Assembly (NCBI GenBank): GCA_900537125.1
Contig: UNRJ01000007.1
Location: 1 to 64,000, forward strand
DNA from: Rhodobacteraceae bacterium Alg238-R152
GTDB lineage: Bacteria > Pseudomonadota > Alphaproteobacteria > Rhodobacterales > Rhodobacteraceae
Direction: 5' to 3'
DNA: 64,000 nucleotides
The translations under genes and the position numbers were made by a program. A model generated the notes under the pieces. It ran no database searches, was not told where the DNA came from, and saw only the letters and a list, made by a program, of their open reading frames with translations. Shown here piece by piece: positions 56,387 to 64,000 of this stretch (position 1 is the first letter of the stretch; each line of letters starts with the position of its first letter).

Positions 56387-57022
56387 ATGACAACCCTGAA
56401 AGACCTGATGACATGGCGCTATGCCACCAAGAAGATGGACCCGGCACAAGCGGTGCCGGAAGAGAAGGTGGAGGCGATCCTGGAAGCGATCCGCATGGCG
56501 CCAACCTCCAGCGGCACACAGCCGTTTGAGGTGTTTGTGATCACCAATGACGAAATGCGCGAGAAGATCCGCAAGGTGGGCTGGGATCAGAGCCAGATCA
56601 CCGAAGGCAGCCACTTGTTGGTGTTTGCGGCTTGGGACAATTACTCGGCGGAGCGCATTGATGCAGTGCGCGCGCATATGGAAGAGCTGCGTGGCGAGAA
56701 CGAGATGTTGTCGCAGTATTTTGAGAACCTCAAAAACGTCTATTTGCCGCGTGATGAGACCGTGAACCACGACCACGCGGCGCGTCAGGCCTATATCGCT
56801 TTGGGCTTTGCCATGCTGGCGGCGGCGGAACTGGGCGTTGATACGTGTCCGATGGAGGGATTTGATCCAGATGCGGTGGATGAGATTTTGGGGCTGAAAG
56901 AACTGGGGCTGAAGTCCGTGACGCTCTTGCCGCTGGGCTACCGTCAGGAAGGCGCGGATTGGTTGCTGTCAATGGCGAAGGTGCGCAAGTCGCGTGAGAC
57001 GCTTGTGAACGAGATCAGCTAA
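56387..57022 (+). CDS. NAD(P)H-dependent nitroreductase-family oxidoreductase
   Basis: 211 residues from ATG 56387 (AAGGA upstream). FMN-binding motifs: MTWRYATKKMD, APTSSGTQPFEVFV, and GYRQEGADWL. Reduces quinones or nitro compounds. Regulated by the divergent HxlR protein (inference). Confidence 0.88.
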   Translation: MTTLKDLMTWRYATKKMDPAQAVPEEKVEAILEAIRMAPTSSGTQPFEVFVITNDEMREKIRKVGWDQSQITEGSHLLVFAAWDNYSAERIDAVRAHMEELRGENEMLSQYFENLKNVYLPRDETVNHDHAARQAYIALGFAMLAAAELGVDTCPMEGFDPDAVDEILGLKELGLKSVTLLPLGYRQEGADWLLSMAKVRKSRETLVNEIS

Positions 57023-57047
57023 GCCATTTGGATTAGGTCACGATAAG

Positions 57048-57075
57048 AAGGCGCTCCGGAGAGGGGCGCCTTTTT
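57048..57075 (+). terminator. Intrinsic terminator after the nitroreductase gene
   Basis: AAGGCGC/GCGCCTT stem (extended by CC/GG) with T5. Confidence 0.86.
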
Positions 57076-57156
57076 GCGTCATAGGTGGGGTTGAAATCCG
57101 CCACTCTAGAAATGTAATAACATAACTAAATGAATCTGTCGGATATGAGCGGGCTT

Positions 57157-57417
57157 ATGGCACGAAACATCAAAAGTAGCCTGCGGGGGCGACGCAGGCA
57201 GGGGAACGTGATGCAGGCCTATGATGCATTGCCACCAGAGCTGCGCCAATGGTTGCATACGGCAGCCTTGCCTTGGAGCCCGGCCTCTGCGCGGGGAATT
57301 TGGCGCAAGGCAGGCGGCGCCAAAAACCCAAAAGCGGCGCTTGAACGGTTGAAGGCTGTGGAAGCTGCGACATTGCGCCGGGACCAGCAAATGCAGGGAA
57401 TCGGCTTGCCGAACTAG
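57157..57417 (+). CDS. DUF6525-like small basic protein
   Basis: 86 residues from ATG 57157 (GAGCGGG upstream; ATG 57130 lacks a ribosome site). Basic N-terminus (MARNIKSSLRGRRR) and LPPELRQWLHTAALPWSP. Resembles a Rhodobacterales family (DUF6525) of unknown role; placement from memory. Confidence 0.6.
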   Translation: MARNIKSSLRGRRRQGNVMQAYDALPPELRQWLHTAALPWSPASARGIWRKAGGAKNPKAALERLKAVEAATLRRDQQMQGIGLPN

Positions 57418-57479
57418 AGGTTTGGGGCTATATCGCCCCTGTCTATAAGGCGCAAATGCCATAAAACAACGGGACGAGC

Positions 57480-57512
57480 AGGGTCGGAAACGCCGGCCCT
57501 CTTTGTTTTTTG
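57480..57512 (+). terminator. Terminator/attenuator hairpin ahead of rpsA
   Basis: 8-bp stem AGGGTCGG/CCGGCCCT (one G-U) with a 5-nt loop, followed by CTTTGTTTTTTG. Either ends the DUF6525 transcript or attenuates rpsA. Confidence 0.75.
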
Positions 57513-57636
57513 TGTGTTTTTCCAGTTGTTTGGCGCGCCAAAGACCAACTTGTTCTGCCAGAAGGCGGACACCAACCAAGACCGGCGGAGACAACCGCGC
57601 GGCCAGTAAAAATGTTTGAAAAGGAAATGACGCCAC

Positions 57637-59313
57637 ATGGCTGATACAACCATGGAGGAATTCGAAGCCCTCCTTAACGAAAGCTTCGAAATGGACACAC
57701 CGAACGAGGGTTCGGTTGTCAAAGGCAAAGTCATCGCAATTGAAGCGGGCCAAGCCATCATCGACGTAGGCTACAAAATGGAAGGCCGCGTTGATCTTAA
57801 AGAATTCGCAAATCCAGGTGAAGCTGCTGAAATCGCTGTTGGCGACGAAGTAGAAGTCTTCCTGCGCTCGGCTGAAAACGCCCGCGGCGAAGCGGTTATC
57901 TCCCGTGAGATGGCGCGCCGTGAAGAAGCATGGGATCGCCTCGAGAAAGCCTACGCAGACGAAGAGCGCGTTGAAGGCGCAATCTTTGGTCGCGTTAAAG
58001 GTGGCTTTACAGTTGACCTCGGCGGCGCCGTGGCCTTCTTGCCTGGCTCCCAGGTTGACGTACGTCCAGTACGTGACGCCGGCCCACTGATGGGTCTGAA
58101 GCAGCCGTTCCAGGTTCTGAAAATGGACCGTCGTCGTGGCAACATCGTTGTGTCCCGTCGTGCGATCCTCGAAGAGTCCCGTGCCGAACAGCGCGCAGAA
58201 GTCATCGGCAACCTGTCCGAAGGCCAAGCGGTCGACGGTGTGGTCAAAAACATCACCGAATACGGTGCGTTTGTTGACCTCGGCGGCGTTGACGGCCTGC
58301 TGCACGTCACTGACATGGCGTGGCGTCGTGTGAACCACCCATCTGAGATCCTGACAATTGGCGAGACCGTCAAAGTTCAGGTAATCAAGATCAACAAAGA
58401 AACCCACCGCATCAGCCTGGGCATGAAGCAGCTGCAGGACGATCCTTGGGATCTGGTGGCCGCGAAATACGCTCTGTCCTCTGTACACAAAGGCCGCGTG
58501 ACCAACATCACCGACTACGGTGCGTTTGTTGAGCTGGAGCCAGGTGTTGAAGGTCTGGTTCACGTGTCCGAAATGTCTTGGACCAAAAAGAACGTACACC
58601 CCGGCAAGATCGTTTCCACCTCGCAAGAAGTGGACGTCATGGTGCTGGAAATCGACGGTGCCAAGCGCCGCGTTTCCCTTGGTCTCAAGCAGACCATGCG
58701 CAACCCATGGGAAGTGTTTGCAGAAACACACCCCGAGGGCACCGAAGTCGAAGGCGAAGTCAAGAACATCACCGAATTTGGTCTGTTCATTGGCCTGCCA
58801 GGCGAGATCGACGGCATGGTTCACCTCTCCGACTTGTCTTGGGACGAGCGCGGCGAAGAAGCCATCCAGAGCTACCACAAGAACGACGTTGTTCAGGCCG
58901 TTGTGTCCGAAGTTGACGTTGAAAAAGAGCGTATCTCACTCTCGATCAAAGCCCTCGGTGGTGACAAATTTGCAGATGCAGTTGGCGGCGTGAAGCGCGG
59001 CTCGATTGTGACCTGTGAAGTGACTGCGATCGAAGAAGGTGGCATCGAAGTGGTATATGAAGGCATGAAATCCTTCATCCGTCGCTCCGATCTGTCGCGT
59101 GACCGTGCAGAGCAGCGCCCAGAGCGCTTCAATGTTGGTGACAAGGTCGACGTTCGTGTGACCAACATCGACAGCAAGACCCGTCGTCTGGGTCTGTCGA
59201 TCAAAGCACGTGAGATTGCTGAAGAGAAAGAAGCCGTGGAGCAGTATGGTTCTTCTGACTCCGGTGCATCCCTCGGCGATATCCTGGGCGCAGCGCTCAA
59301 GACCGACGAGTAA
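57637..59313 (+). CDS. rpsA: 30S ribosomal protein S1
   Basis: 558 residues with six S1 repeats, such as GVVKNITEYGAFVDLGGVDGL (third) and GRVTNITDYGAFVELEPGVEGL. Codon use is strongly biased, as for a highly expressed gene. ihfB, often the next gene, is absent here. Confidence 0.98.
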   Translation: MADTTMEEFEALLNESFEMDTPNEGSVVKGKVIAIEAGQAIIDVGYKMEGRVDLKEFANPGEAAEIAVGDEVEVFLRSAENARGEAVISREMARREEAWDRLEKAYADEERVEGAIFGRVKGGFTVDLGGAVAFLPGSQVDVRPVRDAGPLMGLKQPFQVLKMDRRRGNIVVSRRAILEESRAEQRAEVIGNLSEGQAVDGVVKNITEYGAFVDLGGVDGLLHVTDMAWRRVNHPSEILTIGETVKVQVIKINKETHRISLGMKQLQDDPWDLVAAKYALSSVHKGRVTNITDYGAFVELEPGVEGLVHVSEMSWTKKNVHPGKIVSTSQEVDVMVLEIDGAKRRVSLGLKQTMRNPWEVFAETHPEGTEVEGEVKNITEFGLFIGLPGEIDGMVHLSDLSWDERGEEAIQSYHKNDVVQAVVSEVDVEKERISLSIKALGGDKFADAVGGVKRGSIVTCEVTAIEEGGIEVVYEGMKSFIRRSDLSRDRAEQRPERFNVGDKVDVRVTNIDSKTRRLGLSIKAREIAEEKEAVEQYGSSDSGASLGDILGAALKTDE

Positions 59314-59344
59314 GATCAACCGATCTTTCGCTTGAAGATTTGGG

Positions 59345-59375
59345 AAACCCCGCCAGAGATGGCGGGGTTTTTCTT
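59345..59375 (+). terminator. Intrinsic terminator after rpsA
   Basis: 10-bp stem AAACCCCGCC/GGCGGGGTTT and T5. Confidence 0.9.
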
Positions 59376-59459
59376 TTGCGGGGCGCGGTAACGCCAAAGG
59401 ATCGCCGCAATGCGGTGTGATGATGCCGCTGACATCAAGGCGAGATGAGGTGCATTGTG

Positions 59460-60299
59460 ATGCGGGTTGTGCTGCTGTTTTTGGTTGTTGTGGCTTGTGC
59501 GGCGGCGGGTCTGTTTGTTTGGACTGCCCACAGCGCTAAGGCGCGTAATTTGGCGGCCACAATGCCGGTTGCTCAAGTGACACCAGAGCCTGCAACATTC
59601 ACTGTGGAAAGCGCGACGCAATTCCATGTGCGTCATTTGAAAGAGTTTGATTACACGCCATCTGAGAAGATGCAGCACAGTGTGGCGTCAGACACCACCT
59701 TGGACGGAATTACACCGATCACGTGGCATTACGTTGGCCCACAAAGTGCGCGGCCAGAGCCTTTGGTGGTTTTATTCCATGGTCATGACCGGAGCGGTCT
59801 TTCGATGATCGAGATGTGGTATGAAGCCGCGCGCAATAACGGATTTGCCATTTTGGCGCCCACTGCGCCGAGCGGTAACTGGCCTTACGAAGATCCATCA
59901 CCCCAGGTGATAGAAAAGATGATCTCCCAATTGAACAGAACGCATCGGATCAATCGCGAGCAGATATATCTGTTTGGACATTTAGCAGGCGCGGTTTATG
60001 CGCAAGCCATGTTGAATAAAACGCAAGGGCCATGGCGTGCCGCTGCGTTGCATGGCGGATTTCTACCGGCGGATCTCCAGATTGTTCCCCAAGTTGCCAA
60101 GCCTTACCGCGCCTATGTAGGGCAGTATGAACGGGCCTTTCCGTTGGAAGATATCCGGGCCACAGGCGAAGAGATGGCGCGGCGTGGGCATGACAATGAC
60201 CTGTTGATCATTCCAGCCCACACCCATTGGTTTTACGACATTGGAGACCAGATCGCCGCCGACAGTTGGCGTTGGTTTCGGTCTCTACCGGAGTCCTAG
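59460..60299 (+). CDS. Alpha/beta-hydrolase-like protein lacking the nucleophile Ser
   Basis: 279 residues from ATG 59460 (GAGGTG upstream; ATG 59445 also possible). N-terminal membrane anchor (about 2-22). Fold markers LFHGHDRSG and a C-terminal HTHWFYD. The elbow reads GHLAGA: Leu175 (codon TTA, 59982-59984) in place of Ser. Resembles phospholipase/carboxylesterase or PHB-depolymerase-like proteins. Likely non-catalytic or a mutated enzyme. Confidence 0.75.
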   Translation: MRVVLLFLVVVACAAAGLFVWTAHSAKARNLAATMPVAQVTPEPATFTVESATQFHVRHLKEFDYTPSEKMQHSVASDTTLDGITPITWHYVGPQSARPEPLVVLFHGHDRSGLSMIEMWYEAARNNGFAILAPTAPSGNWPYEDPSPQVIEKMISQLNRTHRINREQIYLFGHLAGAVYAQAMLNKTQGPWRAAALHGGFLPADLQIVPQVAKPYRAYVGQYERAFPLEDIRATGEEMARRGHDNDLLIIPAHTHWFYDIGDQIAADSWRWFRSLPES

Positions 60300-61057
60300 C
60301 TGTAGTGTCGGCTGGCTTGATCCGTGAGCGCTTTCATTGCGGTGCGGTAGGGGGCAGGACCAAAGCTGATGCGGGAGACACCTTGGGCTGCCAGAGGGCC
60401 TAGGTCAGCGGTCACATCAAGGCACATGACATTGACCGGCAACGATATGGCCTCACAGATGGTTTGTATCATTTCTGGGTTTGTTAAGCCCGGGATGAAA
60501 AAACCACTTGCGCCTGCCTGCGTATAGGCTTGGCCGCGTGTGATGGCGTCATCAACGTAGGTTCCGTGGTCGCTGGGGTCGGACTGCAGAAACAGGTCAG
60601 TACGCGCGTTGATAAAGAGCGGGATTGCTTGCGCCTCTGCTTCTGCGCGGATTGCGGTGATGCGGGCGGATTGGTCAGCGACGCTATGCAGCCCGTCTCC
60701 TGCAACCACACGATCTTCAAAGTTGATGCCGACGATGCCTGCGTCAATCACGCGCGCGATGTTTGTGCGCAATTCTTGCGGTGCGGTTGCGTACCCGCCT
60801 TCAAAATCAAGCGACACTGGCACACTAGAAGTTGCAGTGATGCGGGCAGCGATTTGCAGCAGGACATCAAGGGGTAAGGCCTGACCGTCGGCGTAGCCTT
60901 GAGCGGCGGCGACGGACCAGCTTCCAGTGGCCAGCGCAGGAGCACCAGCCTTGGCGATGGCAGACGCGCTGCCGGCGTCCCAGCAGTTATAGAGTACCAG
61001 CGGGCTTCCAGGTTGGTGCAGGTCGGCAAATGTGTGGGCGCGGTCGGTTTGTGTCAT
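60296..61057 (-). CDS. Isocitrate lyase/PEP mutase-family enzyme
   Basis: 253 residues. TIM-barrel motifs LYNCWDAGSA, SLDFEGGYA and GINFEDR. The Cys of isocitrate lyase (KKCGH) is absent, so another C-C or C-P lyase of the superfamily, for example oxaloacetate decarboxylase-like. Its ATG overlaps the ada stop by 4 bp. Confidence 0.85.
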   Translation of the reverse strand: MTQTDRAHTFADLHQPGSPLVLYNCWDAGSASAIAKAGAPALATGSWSVAAAQGYADGQALPLDVLLQIAARITATSSVPVSLDFEGGYATAPQELRTNIARVIDAGIVGINFEDRVVAGDGLHSVADQSARITAIRAEAEAQAIPLFINARTDLFLQSDPSDHGTYVDDAITRGQAYTQAGASGFFIPGLTNPEMIQTICEAISLPVNVMCLDVTADLGPLAAQGVSRISFGPAPYRTAMKALTDQASRHYS

Positions 61058-62118
61058 GACACGGTCTTTCTTTGATATTGGCGTTCGATTTCGATGAGTT
61101 TCTGTTTGCGCCAGAGGCCGCCGCCGTAGCCTGTGAGCGCTCCGTCCGCGCCCAAGACGCGATGGCAGGGCACAAGAAGGGCAATTTGGTTGGCGCCATT
61201 GGCGCGGGCGACCGCGCGCGTGGCGGAGGGACGGTCAATGGTTTGGGCCAGTTTGGAATAGGTGCGGGTTTCGCCTGCGGGAATGTCGCAGAGTGCGTGC
61301 CAGACCTCTTTGGTGAAGGCTGTGCCGTGAAACGCGAGGGGTGTTTCGAAGGTGGCGTTTTGGCCTTTGAAGAATGCCTCAAGTTCGGCGTCAACCTGAT
61401 CCGTGGGGCCGAAACGGCCCAAGCCGAGGTCGCCTTTGGCAAAATCGCGCAGGCGAGTGAGTTCGCGGGGCAGGGCTTTGCGTTCGACAAATTCCAACAG
61501 ATGCAAATGAGAGGCGCTGGAGACGGCGATCATGTCCCCAAGCGGAGAAGTAATCCAGTCTGCGCGCAACAAACCGCCCTGTCGAAGGTCGGCAGGGGCG
61601 CACCCCAGTAGCCGGGCAAAGGCGGCGCGGAAAGCGGAAGGGCTCTCAAAGCTGGCACTCATCTGGGCGTCGATGACTTTGTCCCCTTGGCTCAGGACTT
61701 CAAATCCTTCCCGCAGACGGCGTTGGCGGGCCATTTCAAGGAAGGTCATGCCAAACTGGCGCTTGAAAGACCGACGTACAGTGGAGAGGTCAAAGCCCAT
61801 TTGTACGATGTGCCGTTCTGACCAGCGGAAATCTGGGCGCTCATCCAAGGCTGCCAAAAGTGCGGAAATGGCCGGGTCAGCTTCTGCTGCGGGGGCCATG
61901 GGGTGGCAGCGCTTGCAGGCGCGGTAACCTTGCTCGATGCATTCGCCAATGGAGGCAAAGAAAGTGCAATTCTCGGTTTTGGGTTTGCGGGCAGGGCAGG
62001 TGAGGCGACAGAAGACACCGGTGGAAGAAACACAGACATAGGCGCGTCCGTCATAAGCGGAATCGCGGGCCAGGAGGGCCGCATAAAGCGTGTCATGGGT
62101 GGGTAAATCAAACATCAT
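61054..62118 (-). CDS. ada: Bifunctional Ada: transcriptional activator and O6-methylguanine-DNA methyltransferase
   Basis: 354 residues. Ada zinc domain Cys37, Cys41, Cys68, Cys71 (E. coli 38/42/69/72), AraC helix-turn-helix (about 85-180), and methyltransferase with PCHR (Cys318). Complete for the adaptive response to alkylation. An ICL/PEP-mutase-family gene follows by overlap, which is unusual for an Ada operon. Confidence 0.94.
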   Translation of the reverse strand: MMFDLPTHDTLYAALLARDSAYDGRAYVCVSSTGVFCRLTCPARKPKTENCTFFASIGECIEQGYRACKRCHPMAPAAEADPAISALLAALDERPDFRWSERHIVQMGFDLSTVRRSFKRQFGMTFLEMARQRRLREGFEVLSQGDKVIDAQMSASFESPSAFRAAFARLLGCAPADLRQGGLLRADWITSPLGDMIAVSSASHLHLLEFVERKALPRELTRLRDFAKGDLGLGRFGPTDQVDAELEAFFKGQNATFETPLAFHGTAFTKEVWHALCDIPAGETRTYSKLAQTIDRPSATRAVARANGANQIALLVPCHRVLGADGALTGYGGGLWRKQKLIEIERQYQRKTVS

Positions 62119-62253
62119 GACGTCACCCTAGCAGCGGCAGAACGGTGTGCAGCCGAAAATCGGGCGTGTATTTCAGAAAGCTGGTCAGGTTTGCGTGACT
62201 GGCAGTTTACCTTGGGGCAGGCTTAAGGTCAGACAGCATGTGTGAGGGTAGTG

Positions 62254-63003
62254 ATGGCAGAGAATAGTTTGTATTCGAATCCGGCGTTGATTGCGGTCTA
62301 TGACGCGTTAAATGCCGGGCGGGAAGACTATGATTTCTACTTGTCACAATTGCCCAATGTGCCGCAGAGAATTTTGGACGTTGGCTGTGGTACCGGCCGG
62401 TTTGCGCTGGAGCTGGCAGCGCGGGGCCATGATGTCTGTGCAGTTGATCCGGCTCCAGGCATGGTGGCCTTTGCGCGGGAGAAACCCGGTGCCGAGTTGG
62501 TCGAGTGGTACGTCGGGCGCTGTTGTGTGGTGCCCAAGTCGCGCCCGTTTGATTTTGTATTCATGACCGGCCACGCGTTTCAGTGCCTGTTGACCGATCA
62601 GGATATCCTACGGCTCTATGCCGATGTGGTGGCACGGTTGGCACCTGACGGCGTGTTTTTTGCCGAGAGCCGCAATCCGGCGGTGAAAGCCTGGGAGCAG
62701 TGGTGCCCAGAGAGTATGGGGCCTCCGGAGGACCTGCCGGTAGGGTGCAAGGTTCAGGTGCAACAGGAGGTGACGTCCGTGCACGGCGAACTCGTGCGCT
62801 TTGTGGAGACCTATCGATTTGAGCCTGAGGGGGCAGCTGTGCGCTCTGAGAGTTGTTTGCGTTTTTGTACTAAAGAAAAGTTGGAGGCGTTGGCGCAACA
62901 AGCTGGTCTGTACGTGGGGCATCTCAGCGGGGGCTGGGATGGACAGGCCTTCGATGCGGCCAGCAGCCCTGAGATCATTTTTGGTCTACAATTCCAAAAC
63001 TAA
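62254..63003 (+). CDS. Class I SAM-dependent methyltransferase
   Basis: 249 residues from ATG 62254 (GAGGG upstream). Motif I ILDVGCGTGRFALELA and VDPAPGM. Substrate unknown; divergent from ada. Confidence 0.85.
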   Translation: MAENSLYSNPALIAVYDALNAGREDYDFYLSQLPNVPQRILDVGCGTGRFALELAARGHDVCAVDPAPGMVAFAREKPGAELVEWYVGRCCVVPKSRPFDFVFMTGHAFQCLLTDQDILRLYADVVARLAPDGVFFAESRNPAVKAWEQWCPESMGPPEDLPVGCKVQVQQEVTSVHGELVRFVETYRFEPEGAAVRSESCLRFCTKEKLEALAQQAGLYVGHLSGGWDGQAFDAASSPEIIFGLQFQN

Positions 63004-63004
63004 A

Positions 63005-63028
63005 AAGGCCGGGCAACTGCCCGGCCTT
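63005..63028. terminator. Bidirectional hairpin between convergent genes
   Basis: AAGGCCGGGC/GCCCGGCCTT stem; on the minus strand followed by TTTTT, ending the oppC-like transcript. Confidence 0.82.
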
Positions 63029-63048
63029 CTGTATTTTGTGTGGCTGTC

Positions 63049-63960
63049 TTACCGGCCGCGAATGCGGGGGTCGAGCGCGTCGCGCAGGCCGTCGCCGAGG
63101 TAGTTCACCGACAGAACGGTCAGCGAGATGCCCAAACCGGGCCAGAACACGCGTTCTGGGTAATCTTGCAGATACTGCACCGCATCGTTCAGCAAACGGC
63201 CCCAGGTTGGGAAGTCTGGCGGGAAGCCAAGGCCCAGGAAGGACAGCGCCGATTCCGTGATGATCGCGTTGGCGATCCCCAAAGTGGCCGACACCATGAT
63301 GGGCGACAGCACGTTGGGCAGGATGTGACGGGTGATCATGTTCTTGTTGGAGGTGCCGATAGAGCGGGCAGCCAGAACAAATTCACGTTCTTTCAGCGCC
63401 AGCACATCGCCACGCACGATCCGTGCGGTGGGCATCCAGGACGTGATGCCAATGGCAACCACAATCAGGATGAAGATACCACGCTCTGGACCAACCGCTG
63501 AGGACAGCGGTTCGCGGAAGAGCATCATCATCACCAACAAAAGTGGCAGGATTGGCAGCGCCAGGAACAGATCCGTCAGGCGCATCAGCGGACCGTCCAA
63601 CTTCTTAAAGAAGCCCGCAACGATGCCGACAAAACTGCCGAGGCTCAAGGCCAACAACATGGCGGTGAGGCCCACCGCGATGGAGGTCTGCCCCCCAGCC
63701 ATCATTCTCGCAAGGAGGTCACGGCCCAATTGGTCGGTGCCAAAGGGGTGTGCCAAGCTTGGACCTTGGTTGCGCGATCGGATGTCGATGTAGGTCGCGT
63801 CGTAAGGCCAGAGCAATGGGCCGAGAAAGACCCCGAACACAATGATCAGGAAGACGATGCCACCCAGCATGGCGCCTTTGTGCGCCTTGAACTGGTGCCA
63901 AACATCGTACCACTGGCTGTGCGGTGGGGTGGTTGGCTCGGTGTTGGTGGTATCAGTCAT
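63049..63960 (-). CDS. Oligopeptide/dipeptide ABC transporter permease (OppC/DppC family)
   Basis: 303 residues from ATG 63960. An N-terminal TM with following region (HPFGTDQLGRDLLARMM, OppC-typical), six TMs, and the EAA loop ARSIGTSNKNMITRHILPN. Peptide or other solute uptake. Overlaps its partner gene by 8 bp. Confidence 0.93.
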   Translation of the reverse strand: MTDTTNTEPTTPPHSQWYDVWHQFKAHKGAMLGGIVFLIIVFGVFLGPLLWPYDATYIDIRSRNQGPSLAHPFGTDQLGRDLLARMMAGGQTSIAVGLTAMLLALSLGSFVGIVAGFFKKLDGPLMRLTDLFLALPILPLLLVMMMLFREPLSSAVGPERGIFILIVVAIGITSWMPTARIVRGDVLALKEREFVLAARSIGTSNKNMITRHILPNVLSPIMVSATLGIANAIITESALSFLGLGFPPDFPTWGRLLNDAVQYLQDYPERVFWPGLGISLTVLSVNYLGDGLRDALDPRIRGR

Positions 63961-64000
63961 AGCGGATCCTCGGATCAAGAATGCCGTAGAGCACGTCTGC
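63953..64000 (-). CDS. OppB/DppB-type ABC permease, last 15 residues (rest outside window)
   Basis: Reading the minus strand from 64000 gives ADVLYGILDPRIRYD and a stop. This is the usual C-terminus of the OppB/DppB family, and it overlaps the OppC-like start by 8 bp. Confidence 0.85.
   Translation of the reverse strand, partial: ADVLYGILDPRIRYD

Noticed and set aside
57106-58878. 590-aa open frame opposite rpsA
   Set aside because: Fully antisense to a strongly biased ribosomal-protein gene; no domains and low-complexity composition.

Overview
The window is a gene-dense bacterial chromosome segment that fits the Rhodobacterales (Roseobacter group, Alphaproteobacteria). Lineage signals are a SAM/SAH-type riboswitch before metK, an Irr-type Fur protein divergent from fabA, a probable tmpA-tmpB phosphonate pair, a DUF6525-type protein, the miaB-phoH-ybeY-corC-lnt-metK gene order and a class II-like AroA. 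I see no rRNA, tRNA, CRISPR array, transposase or prophage genes.

Layout. 1-7.3 kb: acetate/organic-acid module on the + strand: acs (3' end), adk, a DUF4212 subunit with its sodium:solute symporter, a cNMP/CBS/DUF294 protein, a small membrane protein and a membrane-anchored exonuclease that appears to carry HAMP/PAS-like input regions. 7.3-11.4 kb: thioesterase, PdeM and Lhr-type helicase (ligase-associated repair genes, without the ligase), and an ArsR regulator with the cysteine pair of SqrR/BigR. 11.4-15.5 kb: enolase-superfamily dehydratase, TmpB- and TmpA-like oxygenases and a divergent LysR. 15.5-24.7 kb: alcohol dehydrogenase, MFS efflux, a pca-like remnant operon (PcaD homologue, esterase, shortened PcaB homologue), an EEP nuclease, and a dehalogenase/hydrolase/threonine dehydratase operon. 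24.8-28.2 kb: FKBP, nitronate monooxygenase, fabB. 28.4-37 kb: accessory block: GFA protein, cell-wall amidase, M48 protease, FecBCD-like iron ABC transporter, and an AT-rich two-gene DUF262/DUF1524 plus AlbA_2 pair that looks like a defence module. 37.7-38.8 kb: fabA and irr. The accessory block therefore lies between fabA and fabB, which are usually adjacent.

38.9-43.7 kb: quinone oxidoreductase, phospholipase D lipoprotein, an unassigned protein, miaB. 44-49 kb: an OmpA-like protein and a lipoprotein that share one 33-residue module, then phoH, ybeY, corC and lnt. 49.1-53 kb: riboswitch-metK, a BASS transporter, trmB and an APH-like kinase. 53.2-59.3 kb: aroA, cmk and rpsA, the usual set but split by an HxlR/nitroreductase pair and a DUF6525 gene. 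59.4-64 kb: a hydrolase-like protein whose nucleophile is replaced by Leu, an ICL/PEP-mutase-family enzyme overlapping ada, a methyltransferase, and an oligopeptide-type ABC permease pair that runs off the window.

Most promising for follow-up: the DUF262-AlbA_2 pair, the sensor-exonuclease linked to the symporter, the paired OmpA/lipoprotein module, and the two apparent pseudoenzymes.
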